NCBI RefSeq assembly: GCF_017377855.1
Contig: NZ_JAFREP010000016.1
Location: 124,001-188,000 of the forward strand
Source: Acanthopleuribacter pedis
GTDB lineage: Bacteria > Acidobacteriota > Holophagae > Acanthopleuribacterales > Acanthopleuribacteraceae
Reading direction: 5' to 3'
Length of the DNA stretch: 64,000 bases
Under the pieces are notes generated by a model. It saw only the letters and a list, made by a program, of their open reading frames with translations, was not told where the DNA came from and ran no database searches. The position numbers and the translations under genes are program-made. This document shows positions 1 through 10,364 of this stretch, one piece after another (the first letter of the stretch is position 1; each line of letters begins with the position of its first letter).

Positions 1-293
1 ACCACCAACACATACATAAAAACGGCTTCGACCGGTCCATTGTCGAGCTGTTTCATTTGTTCGTCGGTGAGCTGGATGCTGTAGTCGGGATCAATCATGG
101 CCGGTTCCAGCATCATCAGGGAAATATAGGGTTTGTCGCAGGCTTGCAACCACCGAATCGGATCGGTTTCTTCCGATTCGATGATGGTGTAACGGTGGAT
201 GCCGAGCAAGCCGGGAATACCCTTGTCGAAAGTGTAAATGGTGTTTTCGGCGATTTCGATGTCACCAAACGTAATCGAAGGTATCTTGAGCAC
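1..293 (-). CDS. fliW: flagellar assembly factor FliW (5' part, runs off window)
   Basis: The minus-strand frame entering the window encodes about 97 residues that read as FliW: an N-terminal FGDIEIAENTIYTFDKGIPG segment, then IRWLQACDKPYISLMML and a DPDYSIQLTDEQM stretch, all typical of the family. FliW binds flagellin and antagonises the translational regulator CsrA, so it couples flagellin levels to flagellin translation. I chose the GTG at 293 because a GGAG sits six bases upstream; a TTG directly before it is too close. The C-terminal part lies beyond position 1. Flagellin or csrA may lie beyond the edge, but that cannot be seen. Family assignment is by remembered motif pattern and is fairly secure. 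Confidence 0.85.
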   Translation of the reverse strand, partial: MLKIPSITFGDIEIAENTIYTFDKGIPGLLGIHRYTIIESEETDPIRWLQACDKPYISLMMLEPAMIDPDYSIQLTDEQMKQLDNGPVEAVFMYVLV

Positions 294-483
294 CAAATAC
301 TCCGTGGGTTGGATTTGCGGTCGGGACGGGGGTCAAGAAGTTCTGAAAACGGGGCGCCGCAAAAACGCGGCCGTGTCCCTCCACGACTCAATGATTATGG
401 CATCGGTTTCAGAACCAATATCATAACCCGTTGACCTGGAATTCGTACGCCCAAATTCAGGTTGGGCCGGCTCGGGCCAAAGA

Positions 484-659
484 CCCAAGAAGCGCGATGC
501 GCGTGAGGGATTTTGGCTAAAGACCTGGAGCGAAATGGTTTGGAAAAAGCGAGCCGGGGTCGCGCACGACCGTACCCGTTGGGTGCGGTGAGCATTTTTA
601 CAGGCCGTTGCAGCCCAGAGGTTTATCGAAAATCACCGCGAGTTAATGTGCTTCTTAGG
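484..659. repeat. MITE-like repeat R1, copy 1 (176 bp)
   Basis: This stretch is about 85-90% identical by eye to 43654-43830, in the same orientation. Both copies begin CC(C/T)AAGAAGCGCG and end with its near inverse complement, giving 13-bp terminal inverted repeats. An internal hairpin (CGTACCC, loop GTT, GGGTGCG) is kept in copy 2 with one pairing-preserving change. The right end abuts the stop codon of the DUF58 gene at 660. No coding capacity is evident, which suggests a non-autonomous element or a structured RNA. No clean target-site duplication is seen at this copy. Confidence 0.75.
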
Positions 660-1960
660 TTAAAGCAGGCCTTTGCTTTTGATATCCAGGTAGTTGTTGA
701 TCATGGCAATCGGGAGATCCGGCGGGGTGGTGTCCAGGCACAAAATGCCGCGACCGCGCAGGTTGTCGACAGCCGCCTGACGTGCCTCGCGGTAGTGATA
801 GGTTGCGGCGAGGCGCAGGCTGTCCTCAAAGGTCATCACCGGTTCCTTGGCCACCGCGTCCAATGCCTTCTCGCGCATGGACGCTAACAAAACCAGGTGT
901 TTGCGGCGTAAAAGCTGGACCGCCTGTTGGAGTTCGTCGTTGTCTTCATCGCGGAGGTTGGTTACCAAGATGATTAAGCTGCGTTTGCGCACAAAACGCA
1001 GTACATCTTCCGCGATGTGTTCGAAGTCGGACGTTTGTAGGCTGGGTTGAATGTCGTATACGTTGTTGAGGATCAGATTGAGCTGCGGGGCACCCTTGCG
1101 CGGGGCCAGGCGGCGATGGGCTCCGCTAAAGGTCATTAGACCCACCGCGTCACCGTGTTTCAGGGCGACGTGGGTCATGAGCAGTACCGCGTTGAGCGCG
1201 TGGTCGAAATGGCTCAGCATGTCGTCTTGAGCGCGCATGCTCTGGCCGCAGTCCATGAGGAACACCACCTGCTGATTGCGTTCGTCTTGGTATTCGCGTG
1301 CGATCAGTTTGCGCATGCGCGACGAGGCTTTCCAATCGATTTGACGCAGGGGATCTCCCGGTACGTACTCGCGCATTTGGTGGAACTCGCGCCCTTCGCC
1401 GCGACGGCGCCGACGGTGGACCCCGAAACTGCGCAGCCGTTGGTTGGTGGCCAGCAGGGCGTAATGCGCCACTTCTTGAAAGTTGGGATAAACGCGGACT
1501 TCTTCGGGTAACGGGATACGCGCCACCCGTTTCCACAGGCGCCACGGCGAATCAACCACCAGCAAACAGGCCGCGAAGTGCAGGTCGCCGCGTTGCAGCG
1601 GCCGCATTTGGTAAGCCCCCTCGTGCCAAGCATGGGGCTGCAGGGTCATGGCGCCTTCCATGTGGCGGTGCTCGCTTCCGTCCGGCGGTATGTCGCGAAA
1701 GGTCAAGGAGAGCGGGGTTTCGCCGTGGTTTTCCAGCCGGTAACGGACCTGGGTCCAGACCGCGACCGGCAACACCGCGGCAACCGAACGGGTTACCGTG
1801 GGGAGCGGGTTGCGCCGGGTACGTTGGGCGTCAACCAAAACCAAGGCAAGACACAGTACCAAGACGACGGCCCACAACCACCAAAAGGCGGGGTACGCGG
1901 TGGCAAGCGCGGCGGTGCCGAGATTGCATACCAAAAGGAACTCGGCACGGCGGGTTGGTT

Positions 1961-1964
<4 letters not shown>
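660..1964 (-). CDS. DUF58 domain protein (vWA-like), last gene of MoxR operon
   Basis: The 434-residue product starts with two membrane segments (about residues 10-45), followed by a beta-rich region. It then has the DUF58 signature around residues 190-215 (GREFHQMREYVPGDPLRQID and WKASSR), followed by a vWA-like fold with a DxGxS-type metal site (VVFLMDCGQSM). DUF58 proteins are partners of MoxR AAA+ ATPases and are thought to work in chaperone-like envelope or metal-loading complexes. The ATG overlaps the MoxR stop codon by four bases (ATGA), so the two are translationally coupled. Its stop codon touches repeat R1. Family assignment is firm; the client is unknown. Confidence 0.9.
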
Positions 1965-3066
<1,102 letters not shown>

Positions 3067-3070
<4 letters not shown>

Positions 3071-4185
3071 AAAGTTCTCCTGATGGTTTCCAAATCAACA
3101 ATGCGATCTAGGAATTCGCGTTCGGTATGGGTTTCGGGTCCATTGACGGCCGCCTTGACCGTCTCCACCGGTAAACCGCTTTGGGACGCCATAAAACGGT
3201 GAACCTCGGCAGGATCGGCGTCCTGAAGCAGCAAGTGGCGACGGCGCAGGGTGTTCAAAAGTTCACGGACGACCGCGCGCGCCAACACCGTGCTACGCCC
3301 GTTGCGCCACAAAAACAAGCCGGCGTGTTCAATGTGTTCCAGCAAGCGGCGGCGGACCGGGGGCGGATCCGGCTGAACCGCTTCCTCGCGGTAGCCGCGG
3401 CTCCAGCAAAAACAGACCACCAGCAGGATCAGGGTCAGCAACAGGGGCCCGCCGCGTTGGTAAACATGCCGCCAAATCGAGCTGTATTGGGTGCCCGTGA
3501 CCAGCCAAATCTCGCGGGGCGAATCATGAAAACCCGTCGCCAATGTCCAGGTAAGCCAGGCGTTGTCTTTTTGGGTGATCCAGTCGTTGCGCATGAAGGT
3601 GTCGTCCGCGATCACACAAACCGCACCGTCACCGTGGGGCATAATCGCGAGTCGGTATTTTTCGTTTTCTCCGATTTGAAGATAAAGCGCTTCGCTGTTG
3701 TGGCTGCCGAACAAAACCGTATTCTCAAAGGAAAACGTCGTTTGGTACCCCGACTCCCAATTCACGCTGATGCTGCCTTGTTCGTCGTCTTCTTCCGCGG
3801 CGAGGTAAAAACCTGGTTCATCCAGCAGCTCGTCGTTTTCGGTTTCCGGCCAGTCGGGATCGGGTTTGATCACCAACACACCACCGGCCGCGGCCCAGTC
3901 CAGAAGTTTCTGGTTGTACTGGGGCGGGTAATTACGGCGGTTCCCCAGTAGGTAAATCACGCTGTTCCCCTCGGGAAGCGGTTCGTTGCTGTCCAAGCGC
4001 TTGACCGTTTTGGTGGGGATCTCGCGATTCTCTAGAAACAGTTGGCTTGCGAAAAAGGGGTTGAGTAAGGCTTCACCCGTGCGCCCTTTTTGATAGGTGG
4101 TGGTTTCGTAGCGAAACAGTGTCAAGAAGAGGCCGACAAGCGCAAGCAAGCCCGCGAGGAGGATGAACGGGGCAAAACGACTCAT
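3067..4185 (-). CDS. DUF4350 domain membrane protein
   Basis: The product has 372 residues when started at the ATG at 4185, which overlaps the upstream stop by four bases; a longer upstream frame lies inside the preceding gene and is not credible. An N-terminal membrane segment (MSRFAPFILLAGLLALVGLF) is followed by a periplasmic DUF4350-type domain containing SVIYLLGNRR and LLDWAAAGGVLVI. A second membrane segment (GPLLLTLILLVVCFCW) precedes an Arg-rich cytoplasmic tail. DUF4350 proteins are regular members of MoxR/DUF58/DUF4129 clusters. The molecular role is not established. Confidence 0.85.
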
Positions 4186-5651
4186 TTCGCCTCCTGATGC
4201 CAGTGGCGGCGGAACGCGGTACAAAGTGCGTAGAAGCGCGCTTCGTCGGGAACTTGGTGACCGTAGGCCAGGGTAATCCACGTTTGCGTGAGTTTTTTGA
4301 AATCCTCGGCCATCTCTTGGGGGGCTTGTTTTTTGACTTGGGCGAGCACCTCGCCCTCGGTGGCGTATTCTTCGATGGCGACCAAATCGGCATCCATCAT
4401 GCGCGCGATGGCGCCGCGGAACAGATAGCTGAGGGCAATGCGGTGACTGCCCTTGCGCCAAGCCGCCTGGGCGGCCTCGAGAAGTTGGTCGGGTAAGGAT
4501 TCGGGGTCGATGATCAGCCCTGACTTGGCGGCCTCGCGCGGGTTGACCGTTTCCGGTTTAAGGGTGGCAACCCCGGCGATGCGACGACCGGCACTCCAGC
4601 GCAGGAACAGGATGACGGCGACAATCACCAACACGATAAAAAGGATGATGAACAAATTGACGAAAAAACGGCCCAAGCCGGTGAGTGCGCTGAAGTTGGT
4701 CGGCGGGATATCACCGACCTCGGGGCCGTCGTGGTCGAAACGGTACACCCAACGGCCTTTGGTTTCTTGCTTGTTAAAATCCTCGTGGTTGTCGAGCAGA
4801 GTTTGAATTTCCTCGCGCGTTTGGGTCAGCTCGGTGGGTTCCGCCGCGGTGTCGGGCTCCGGTTGCGCGGACCAGCCTGGTGGGCACAACAGCACAAAAA
4901 GCAGCAGCGGCGTCAACTGCTGAAGCCTGGCCGCGAGTTTTTTGAAGGTAATGCGCAGGTCCCAGCCTTCAAGAATGGTGCGGGTGTTGAGGTAAAGCGA
5001 AAAACAGGCGCCGACGTAGTAGGGCTCCAAAAACAACACAATCAACAGTTGGGCTAGATTTAAGGTTTGGATGGCTTGGTCGGCGTTCATCACCGAGAAA
5101 ACGTGTTCGGCGAGGCCGAACGGCATCATGACGTGGCTGAACAAAAACAAGCTGGGTAACAACACGAAAAGTTCCACGAAGAAAAAAGCGAAGGTGGTGA
5201 GGAGCAAGGGGCTGAATAGGGTCGCCCCCAAGGCGTTGGTGCGTTTTTTACGTTTGTCGCCGGTAGATTGCTCCAATTCACTGACGGCGAGGTGGACGAC
5301 CCGCATGGGGCTGAGTCGCTGCCAGGTGAGGGCGCGGAACCAGGGCGAGCGAAAGTAGGTGCGCCAGGTGGCCAGGGTTTCGCGCGTGCCCGGCTGAACG
5401 CCAAAAGTAACCCGACTAAATACCCACAGCAACAAGCGATCAAATGCCGGCTTGAACCACCAAAACACCAGGGTCGCCAGGATGGGGTATTGCCAAAAAA
5501 GCACATTCACCACCAGCCATACCGTCACCACGCTGATCAGCCACGGCGCGAAATAGCTGCCGCGCCACGAGCGGCTCAGCAGCAAACCCAAATCCACCGC
5601 CGTCCAGGTATCGCGTGGGCGGACCGCCAGGGATAGTTGATCAAGATTCAT
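4182..5651 (-). CDS. DUF4129 domain multi-pass membrane protein
   Basis: The product has 489 residues from the ATG at 5651 (MNLDQLSLAVRPRDTW), with a GGGAGAA-type ribosome site just upstream. At least five hydrophobic segments lie in the first 320 residues, and another near 380-400 (LFIILFIVLVIVAVILFL). The soluble C-terminal region carries the DUF4129 signature, with SHRIALSYLFRGAIARM and a TEGEVL motif. The start overlaps the SpoIIM-family gene by 11 bp. The family is an expected partner of MoxR/DUF58 complexes and is presumed to form part of an envelope-associated assembly. Confidence 0.85.
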   Translation of the reverse strand: MNLDQLSLAVRPRDTWTAVDLGLLLSRSWRGSYFAPWLISVVTVWLVVNVLFWQYPILATLVFWWFKPAFDRLLLWVFSRVTFGVQPGTRETLATWRTYFRSPWFRALTWQRLSPMRVVHLAVSELEQSTGDKRKKRTNALGATLFSPLLLTTFAFFFVELFVLLPSLFLFSHVMMPFGLAEHVFSVMNADQAIQTLNLAQLLIVLFLEPYYVGACFSLYLNTRTILEGWDLRITFKKLAARLQQLTPLLLFVLLCPPGWSAQPEPDTAAEPTELTQTREEIQTLLDNHEDFNKQETKGRWVYRFDHDGPEVGDIPPTNFSALTGLGRFFVNLFIILFIVLVIVAVILFLRWSAGRRIAGVATLKPETVNPREAAKSGLIIDPESLPDQLLEAAQAAWRKGSHRIALSYLFRGAIARMMDADLVAIEEYATEGEVLAQVKKQAPQEMAEDFKKLTQTWITLAYGHQVPDEARFYALCTAFRRHWHQEAK

Positions 5652-6597
5652 GGGTTCTCCCGGCCAAACCGAGATAGGCGAACACCGCCGTCCACAGCAG
5701 GAAGGCGAGGGGATACTTAATCCATAGGTTGATTTGGAATGGGGAGTAAAAGGCTTCAATCGCGGCCGCCAGCACCAAAAACACGGTCATGCCGTAGACG
5801 ATGGGCAAGGTGCGTTCGCCGGCTTGGCGCAGGGCCTCGCGTCGGCTCCAGGGGCCGGGCGCAATCACCGCCAACCCAATCCGGCAGCCCGCAACCCCGG
5901 CCAAAACGATGGCGGTAAGTTCAAATGCGCCATGGGTGCAGACGAAGGAAAAGAGGTTGTGGGAATAGGGCATTTGACCGAGATGGCCGAAAATCGCGCC
6001 GATGAAAAAGCCGTTGAGCAGCATGAAAAACAAACTTCCGACGCCCGCGAAGATTCCTCCCGCGAAGGTGCGAAACGCAATGCCGATGTTGTTTTGAATG
6101 TAGTGCCCGAACATGGCAAACCGTTCGGAAAGGTCGACATCCCGGTTATGGGCGTCGACGTACATGGCTTCCACTTGGCTGACTTGTTCACGGGGCAGCA
6201 AGGTGTAGATCAGGTCGGGATCGAATTGGAGCAGGGCGATCATCAGAAAGAACGGACCGTAGAAAATCAGGTTACACAGCCAGAACAGCTTGGCCTCACG
6301 GCGAACCGCCCGTGGGAAATCCCAGGCCATGAGCCGGAAGAAGCCGTGGATGCCGCCGCTGCCGCGGCGATAAAATACTTGGTGTCCCTGCATCGCCAAC
6401 CTATTCAGCCGCACCACCAAATGGTTGCTGTAATGACGGTCGGTCGCCAGCGAGAGGTGTTTGCAGATCTGGCGGTACCGGCTGTCGAACTGTTCGATAT
6501 CGGCGCCGTCGCCCACGCCTTTTTGCAACCGATCCAAGCAATTTTCAAACTCCATCCAGGCATTTTGGTGGCGTTTTTCGAATTGTTCCTGTTTCAC
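5641..6597 (-). CDS. SpoIIM-like (stage II sporulation protein M family) membrane protein
   Basis: The 318-residue protein has a helical N-terminus and then several membrane segments with the family's GIFAGVGSLFFMLLNGFFIG and HGAFELTAIVLAGVAG motifs. SpoIIM homologues are common in non-sporulating bacteria within MoxR operons, so this does not imply sporulation. The start is a GTG at 6597 whose GTGA overlaps the RDD stop codon. It is therefore coupled to the gene upstream and overlaps DUF4129 downstream. Confidence 0.9.
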   Translation of the reverse strand: MKQEQFEKRHQNAWMEFENCLDRLQKGVGDGADIEQFDSRYRQICKHLSLATDRHYSNHLVVRLNRLAMQGHQVFYRRGSGGIHGFFRLMAWDFPRAVRREAKLFWLCNLIFYGPFFLMIALLQFDPDLIYTLLPREQVSQVEAMYVDAHNRDVDLSERFAMFGHYIQNNIGIAFRTFAGGIFAGVGSLFFMLLNGFFIGAIFGHLGQMPYSHNLFSFVCTHGAFELTAIVLAGVAGCRIGLAVIAPGPWSRREALRQAGERTLPIVYGMTVFLVLAAAIEAFYSPFQINLWIKYPLAFLLWTAVFAYLGLAGRTHES

Positions 6598-7322
6598 GGA
6601 CGACCCCCGGCCAGCCAGGCTCCGTAAGCGTAAAGGGTTTCACTTGCCGAGGCTTGGTTGTGTTTGGTGAGCTCTTTGAGATGGGCGGCCAGTTCTTCGC
6701 TCAGGCCGCCGGGGATGACGTTTTGCCGTTCGGTAAATGCGATGATGGCGCGTTGCTCTTCCAGGGTGAGGGGAAACGGCGGTTGCCGGGGGGTAATGGA
6801 TTGTGGTGCCTTGAAGGGGGTTTGGGCTTGCGGAACATAGACCACGATGGTGCCCGCGACCAAATCGCCCAGCCGCTGAAAACGGCTGGTGTTTAAAATG
6901 CTTAGCAAACCGAAGCCGTACACAAACGGCAGGAAATCGGCGATGCGCAGCAGGTTGCGGAGGATGGATTTCGCAAGGGTGATCGGCGTGCCGCGCACAT
7001 CCATGACCTGAAGATGGAACACCTTCTTTCCCGGGGTTTGGCCGTTTCGGTAGACTTCAAAGAACACATAGTAGAACCACATCATGAGGAACACAAAGAT
7101 TGCTTGCAGACCTTGGGCGACGGAGAAGCCGATAACCGCCCCAAGGAACCCGATGCCCATGCTGAACACGATCATGATGAGACCCTGAATGAGGAAGTCG
7201 ATCATCGTGGCGGCCATTCGGGGAAAAGGCCCGGCACATTCGAAGTGGATGCGAACGCCTTCAGGGGTTTCGACGGCATAAGATGAATCGGTTGCTTGGA
7301 TGGGTTTGGAGGGTGCGCTCAA
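6594..7322 (-). CDS. RDD family membrane protein, first gene of MoxR operon
   Basis: The product has 242 residues from a TTG at 7322 (reads MSAPSKPIQATDSSYAVETP), preceded by AAAGGA at nine bases; the longer upstream frame has no plausible site and unusual composition. The RDD domain (about residues 45-170) has the starting FPRMAATMIDFLIQ and the closing NTSRFQRLGDLVAGTIVVYV. Three membrane helices are visible. The soluble C-terminus (about 190-242) is rich in charged residues. RDD proteins are common in this cluster; transport roles are proposed for some. Confidence 0.85.
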   Translation of the reverse strand: MSAPSKPIQATDSSYAVETPEGVRIHFECAGPFPRMAATMIDFLIQGLIMIVFSMGIGFLGAVIGFSVAQGLQAIFVFLMMWFYYVFFEVYRNGQTPGKKVFHLQVMDVRGTPITLAKSILRNLLRIADFLPFVYGFGLLSILNTSRFQRLGDLVAGTIVVYVPQAQTPFKAPQSITPRQPPFPLTLEEQRAIIAFTERQNVIPGGLSEELAAHLKELTKHNQASASETLYAYGAWLAGGRP

Positions 7323-7631
7323 GAAAACGGTTCCTTTCGGATCGGGTTGTCTTTGGAGGGATGACGCTGTTAGGGCGCAAGATTCGCGGCCCAGGGGCCG
7401 TGCTTGCTTTTTTCTTCCATTGTGACAAGGGGTGCGCTTCATTATCGCAGATATCGGGTAAACGAACCAAGCACCTTGTCTGAGCCGGCCGGCAGGGCGG
7501 GGCCTAAAATAATAAGCGCGTTTTGGGCGGCAAACCGGCGAATTTTTTTTGGGGAATCTCCGGGAAAGCGCCGTATGCATCTTGTGCTTTGCCGGGAGAA
7601 CCGCGGGGGAAAGGCCGCGGGACCCTTTGTC
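7323..7631. other. intergenic region upstream of the RDD-MoxR operon
   Basis: This 309-bp stretch lies between the TTG start of the RDD gene and repeat R2 copy A. It should hold the operon promoter, but I see no convincing -35/-10 pair. A short AT-rich tract (7505-7555) is the most likely promoter area. Confidence 0.4.
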
Positions 7632-7915
7632 TCGCCCGCATTTCTCACAAGGATTCGTCGCGAGAAGCTGAACGCCTTGTGCGTACGAAGATGACGACCG
7701 AGAGCCGGCACAGGGGGCCGACCCTTCGCAGGGCCGACCCTTCGCGGGGCCGACTCTTCGCGGGGCCGACTCTTCGCGGGGCCGACCTTTCGCGGGGCCG
7801 ACCCTTCGGCGTAGCAGCTGAGACGAAGGCGGATCGACCGAGTGGCGCGGAAGGCAAGCCCTTGTAATCGCATGGGTTGTCCCGTGGGAGAAGTCCTTAC
7901 GAGAAATGCAGGCTA
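7632..7915 (-). repeat. dispersed repeat R2, copy A (284 bp, terminal inverted repeats plus tandem array)
   Basis: The left end GCCCGCATTTCTCACAAGGA and right end TCCTTACGAGAAATGCAGGC are imperfect inverses of each other. Read on the minus strand, the body aligns with copy B at 60669-61023 in three places: a GCTTGCCTTCCGCG-type left arm, a shared CTCAGCTGCTACGCCGAA block, and a shared GCTTCTCGCGACGAA block near the end. The middle is a 6 x 16-bp tandem array (7715-7810). The outer end supplies the TAG stop of the response regulator gene (7913-7915). Frames spanning it give Pro/Ser/Arg repeats that I regard as non-coding. Confidence 0.8.
7715..7810. repeat. 16-bp tandem array inside R2 copy A (6 units)
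   Basis: Six units of GGGCCGACCCTTCGCG, or one- to two-base variants, run without spacers. The equivalent position of R2 copy B has ten 15-bp units of related but distinct sequence. The array therefore appears hypervariable between copies. Confidence 0.9.
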
Positions 7916-8875
7916 GGTCGGCTGTGGCGTGTTGAGGTATTCACCAAGCGTCATCTGGAGTACGTTTTTATTGATCGGCTTGTAAATGACTTGGGCGATC
8001 CCGGCCCCTTCCAGTTCCGTGGGCGAGGGATTTTCACCGGTGGTGGTCATCAGAACCACCGAGGGCGCCTGGGGCAGGGGCAACATGCGAATGCGGCGGG
8101 CGAACTCCATGCCGTTGCAGTCCGGCATGTTGAGGTCGGTAATCACCAAATTGGGTTGGTCCGTTTCAAAAGAAGCCAAGGCGGCCGCGGGGCTTTCGAA
8201 ACCTTGGCAATTGTAGCCGAGTTTTTTGATCAGGCGTTTGACCATGGCCAGGATGGTCCGCGAGTCGTCGACCGCATAAATCAGCGGTTCTGCTTGGTCG
8301 CGTGCTGATTTGGCTTCCTCGTTTTCCGCTTCGATGACCAGGTCCGGGTTCTCGCGGTTCAACCCGAGCCCCGCCGCGGCGATTTTGGCGGTCAGCGGAT
8401 CGCTGTGTTTGCTGAGGTGTTCAAGTGCCGTTCGGGCATGGGGATTTTCGGCGCAAATCAAGGCTTCGGCCCACAAAGGCATCCAGGCGTCCTGCAAACC
8501 CTTTACCAGAACCTGGTTCCATTTTTGGAGCTGGTTCTCGCGGGGCAACATCGACATGACATGGAACAAAACCTCGGCTTCCTCGTGGTTTAAGTCGCCG
8601 ATGATGTGTTCCAAGGTGTCCGGTTCCCGGTAAAGTTTGGCCGCCGCCAACCGGTAAACGTTGGGCCGGAACAAGCGTGGGTCTTTGCTTAACAAAGACA
8701 GCAGCAGGGGGAAGCCGTTTTTAAAGGCCAAATCGTTGAGGTCGGCCAAGACCTTTTCCGCGACACTTTGCGAAAATTGGGGCAGGCGATCAAAAAGAAA
8801 ACGGACCCGTTCCCAATTCGATTGTCTCAGTTGGTCGTTAATGAGACGAAGTAGGGCGCGCTCATGTGGTTCCAT
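7913..8875 (-). CDS. response regulator with N-terminal helical domain and C-terminal receiver
   Basis: The product has 320 residues from the ATG at 8875; a TTG at 8959 would add 28 residues and lacks a placed ribosome site. Residues 1-195 are alpha-helical and HEAT/armadillo-like (for example AEKVLADLNDLAFKNGFPLL and LEHIIGDLNHEEAEVLF). Residues 200-320 form a receiver domain with the acidic pair in AVDDSRT, phospho-acceptor Asp in VITDLNMPD and conserved Lys in IYKPINK. There is no DNA-binding output, so it probably signals by protein contact. The stop codon lies in the end of repeat R2. Helical-repeat identity is inferred. Confidence 0.8.
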   Translation of the reverse strand: MEPHERALLRLINDQLRQSNWERVRFLFDRLPQFSQSVAEKVLADLNDLAFKNGFPLLLSLLSKDPRLFRPNVYRLAAAKLYREPDTLEHIIGDLNHEEAEVLFHVMSMLPRENQLQKWNQVLVKGLQDAWMPLWAEALICAENPHARTALEHLSKHSDPLTAKIAAAGLGLNRENPDLVIEAENEEAKSARDQAEPLIYAVDDSRTILAMVKRLIKKLGYNCQGFESPAAALASFETDQPNLVITDLNMPDCNGMEFARRIRMLPLPQAPSVVLMTTTGENPSPTELEGAGIAQVIYKPINKNVLQMTLGEYLNTPQPT

Positions 8876-9025
8876 AGTGCCGTCTTTTCCCGGTAATGGC
8901 GCTGTGCGCCTTGGTTGTGTCGGTGGTTGCTTAGGGATTGTCCTCCTATCATAGCTCAACCAACCGCCGGGGTAACGGGAAAATCGGCTTTCCGGCGGCT
9001 GTTTGCCACCGGTTGTGACACCGCT

Positions 9026-10288
9026 CTATTTTTGGCCCACCGCCCACAGTGCTTTTTCGGTGCGCAGCAACATCATATTGCCGGCGAATGCCGGCGAGGC
9101 GGAAATCGGTGTTTCCAACCTGTTTTGTGCGAGTAGTTTAAATTCTTTGCCGGTTTGTACCACGCTAATCACGCCGTCCATCGCCGTTAGGTACAAGCGT
9201 CCATCGGCGATGACCGGGGAGCCTCGGTGGCGTTGCGTGTGGGTCCGTTCTTGGTAGTAAACCTCCCCACTGACCGCGTCAATACAGGTTAAAATACCCT
9301 GCTCATCGCAAAGGTACACCAACCCCTCGTGAATCACCGGGGACGGCACATCCGGGGTGCCCTTGTCGCGTTTCCAAATCAGGTATTCAGCCTTGCCCGT
9401 GATGTCGCCGCGCGCTTGCAAGGGTTTGAGCGCGAGCACCGGGCCGCGTTTGGCCGAGGGGACGATCAGCAAATCGCCCGATGCCGCCGGCGTGGTCACG
9501 AAGCGGTAAAACGGGTTGTATTCGGCTTTTTGCAGGCCGCCACTGCGCCAGAGTTCTTTGCCGTTTTCCAGATTGTGCCCCGAAACCACGTCGCTGCCGT
9601 GGATGATGAGTTGCCGTTGCGCGCCTTCACCCAGAAACAACGGGGAGGCGTAACTGTGGCGCGATTCCTGTCTGGCTTGGCTGGGGCGTTTGACCCGCCA
9701 CAGTTCGGCGCCCGTTTTTTTGTCGAAGGCAATCACATCCTGGGCGTTGTCGTGCAGGAGCGGCAGGTACAGGCGTTTGTCGTCGATTAACGGCGAATTA
9801 GAAATGCCGAAGTAAATCCCAAAGGTACCGTAACGTTTTTGCGTGTCGACGCGCCACTGCTCGTTGCCCTTCATATCAAACGCGGCCAAAATACCCGTGC
9901 CAAAGAAGGTGTAAATTCGTTCGCCGTCCGTTGTTGGCGAAGGCGCGGCGTGGTTGCTTTCACCCTGGCGGTAATCGCGGTTTCCCTCGGATACTTTTTT
10001 TTGCCACAGGATCGCGCCGTTCAAGTCCAAGGCCGTCAAGAGCAGGTCGTTGCCCGCGGTACTGGTTAGGTAAATCCTGTCCTTCCACACGATCGGCGTC
10101 GAAGGCGCGGGGCCTGGCAACGCGGTTTTCCACAAAACATGTTCGTCGCCCCAGGTGGTTGGCAGCGCTTTGGCGGCGGCCAGACCGTTGTGCCCGGGAC
10201 CGCGCCAGTGAGGCCAGTTCTCCGCGGCCATGAGCGGAAAAAAACACAGGCTGAGGAGGCACAGCGAAAAAGGCATGCGTCGGTTCAT
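9026..10288 (-). CDS. secreted PQQ-type beta-propeller repeat protein
   Basis: The product has 420 residues from the ATG at 10288, preceded by GGGAG. A Sec signal peptide (MNRRMPFSLCLLSLCFFPLMAA) is followed by NWPHWRGPGHNGLA, the usual opening of outer-membrane-type PQQ-like propeller proteins in Acidobacteria and Planctomycetes. At least six blade motifs are visible (ALDLNGAILWQ, AFDMKGNEQW, AFDKKTGAELWR, NLENGKELWRS, CIDAVSGEVYYQ). Many relatives are not quinoproteins but structural or binding propellers; no dehydrogenase-specific residues are recognisable. It appears monocistronic. Confidence 0.85.
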   Translation of the reverse strand: MNRRMPFSLCLLSLCFFPLMAAENWPHWRGPGHNGLAAAKALPTTWGDEHVLWKTALPGPAPSTPIVWKDRIYLTSTAGNDLLLTALDLNGAILWQKKVSEGNRDYRQGESNHAAPSPTTDGERIYTFFGTGILAAFDMKGNEQWRVDTQKRYGTFGIYFGISNSPLIDDKRLYLPLLHDNAQDVIAFDKKTGAELWRVKRPSQARQESRHSYASPLFLGEGAQRQLIIHGSDVVSGHNLENGKELWRSGGLQKAEYNPFYRFVTTPAASGDLLIVPSAKRGPVLALKPLQARGDITGKAEYLIWKRDKGTPDVPSPVIHEGLVYLCDEQGILTCIDAVSGEVYYQERTHTQRHRGSPVIADGRLYLTAMDGVISVVQTGKEFKLLAQNRLETPISASPAFAGNMMLLRTEKALWAVGQK

Positions 10289-10364
10289 GGACGTAACTCC
10301 CGGCAATGAGATTTGGCTCATTGTAACCGAGAGCGTGGTTTGTCCAGGTGTGTGATCCCCTGGT

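Noticed and set aside
5641..6597. Evidence of sporulation from a SpoIIM homologue
   Set aside because: SpoIIM-family proteins are routine in MoxR operons of non-sporulating bacteria. No sporulation genes are present.
7442..7873. 143-residue minus-strand frame rich in Pro/Arg/Ser repeats
   Set aside because: It lies across repeat R2 copy A and owes its repeats to the 16-bp array. It has no ribosome site, and the array unit in copy B gives a different peptide.
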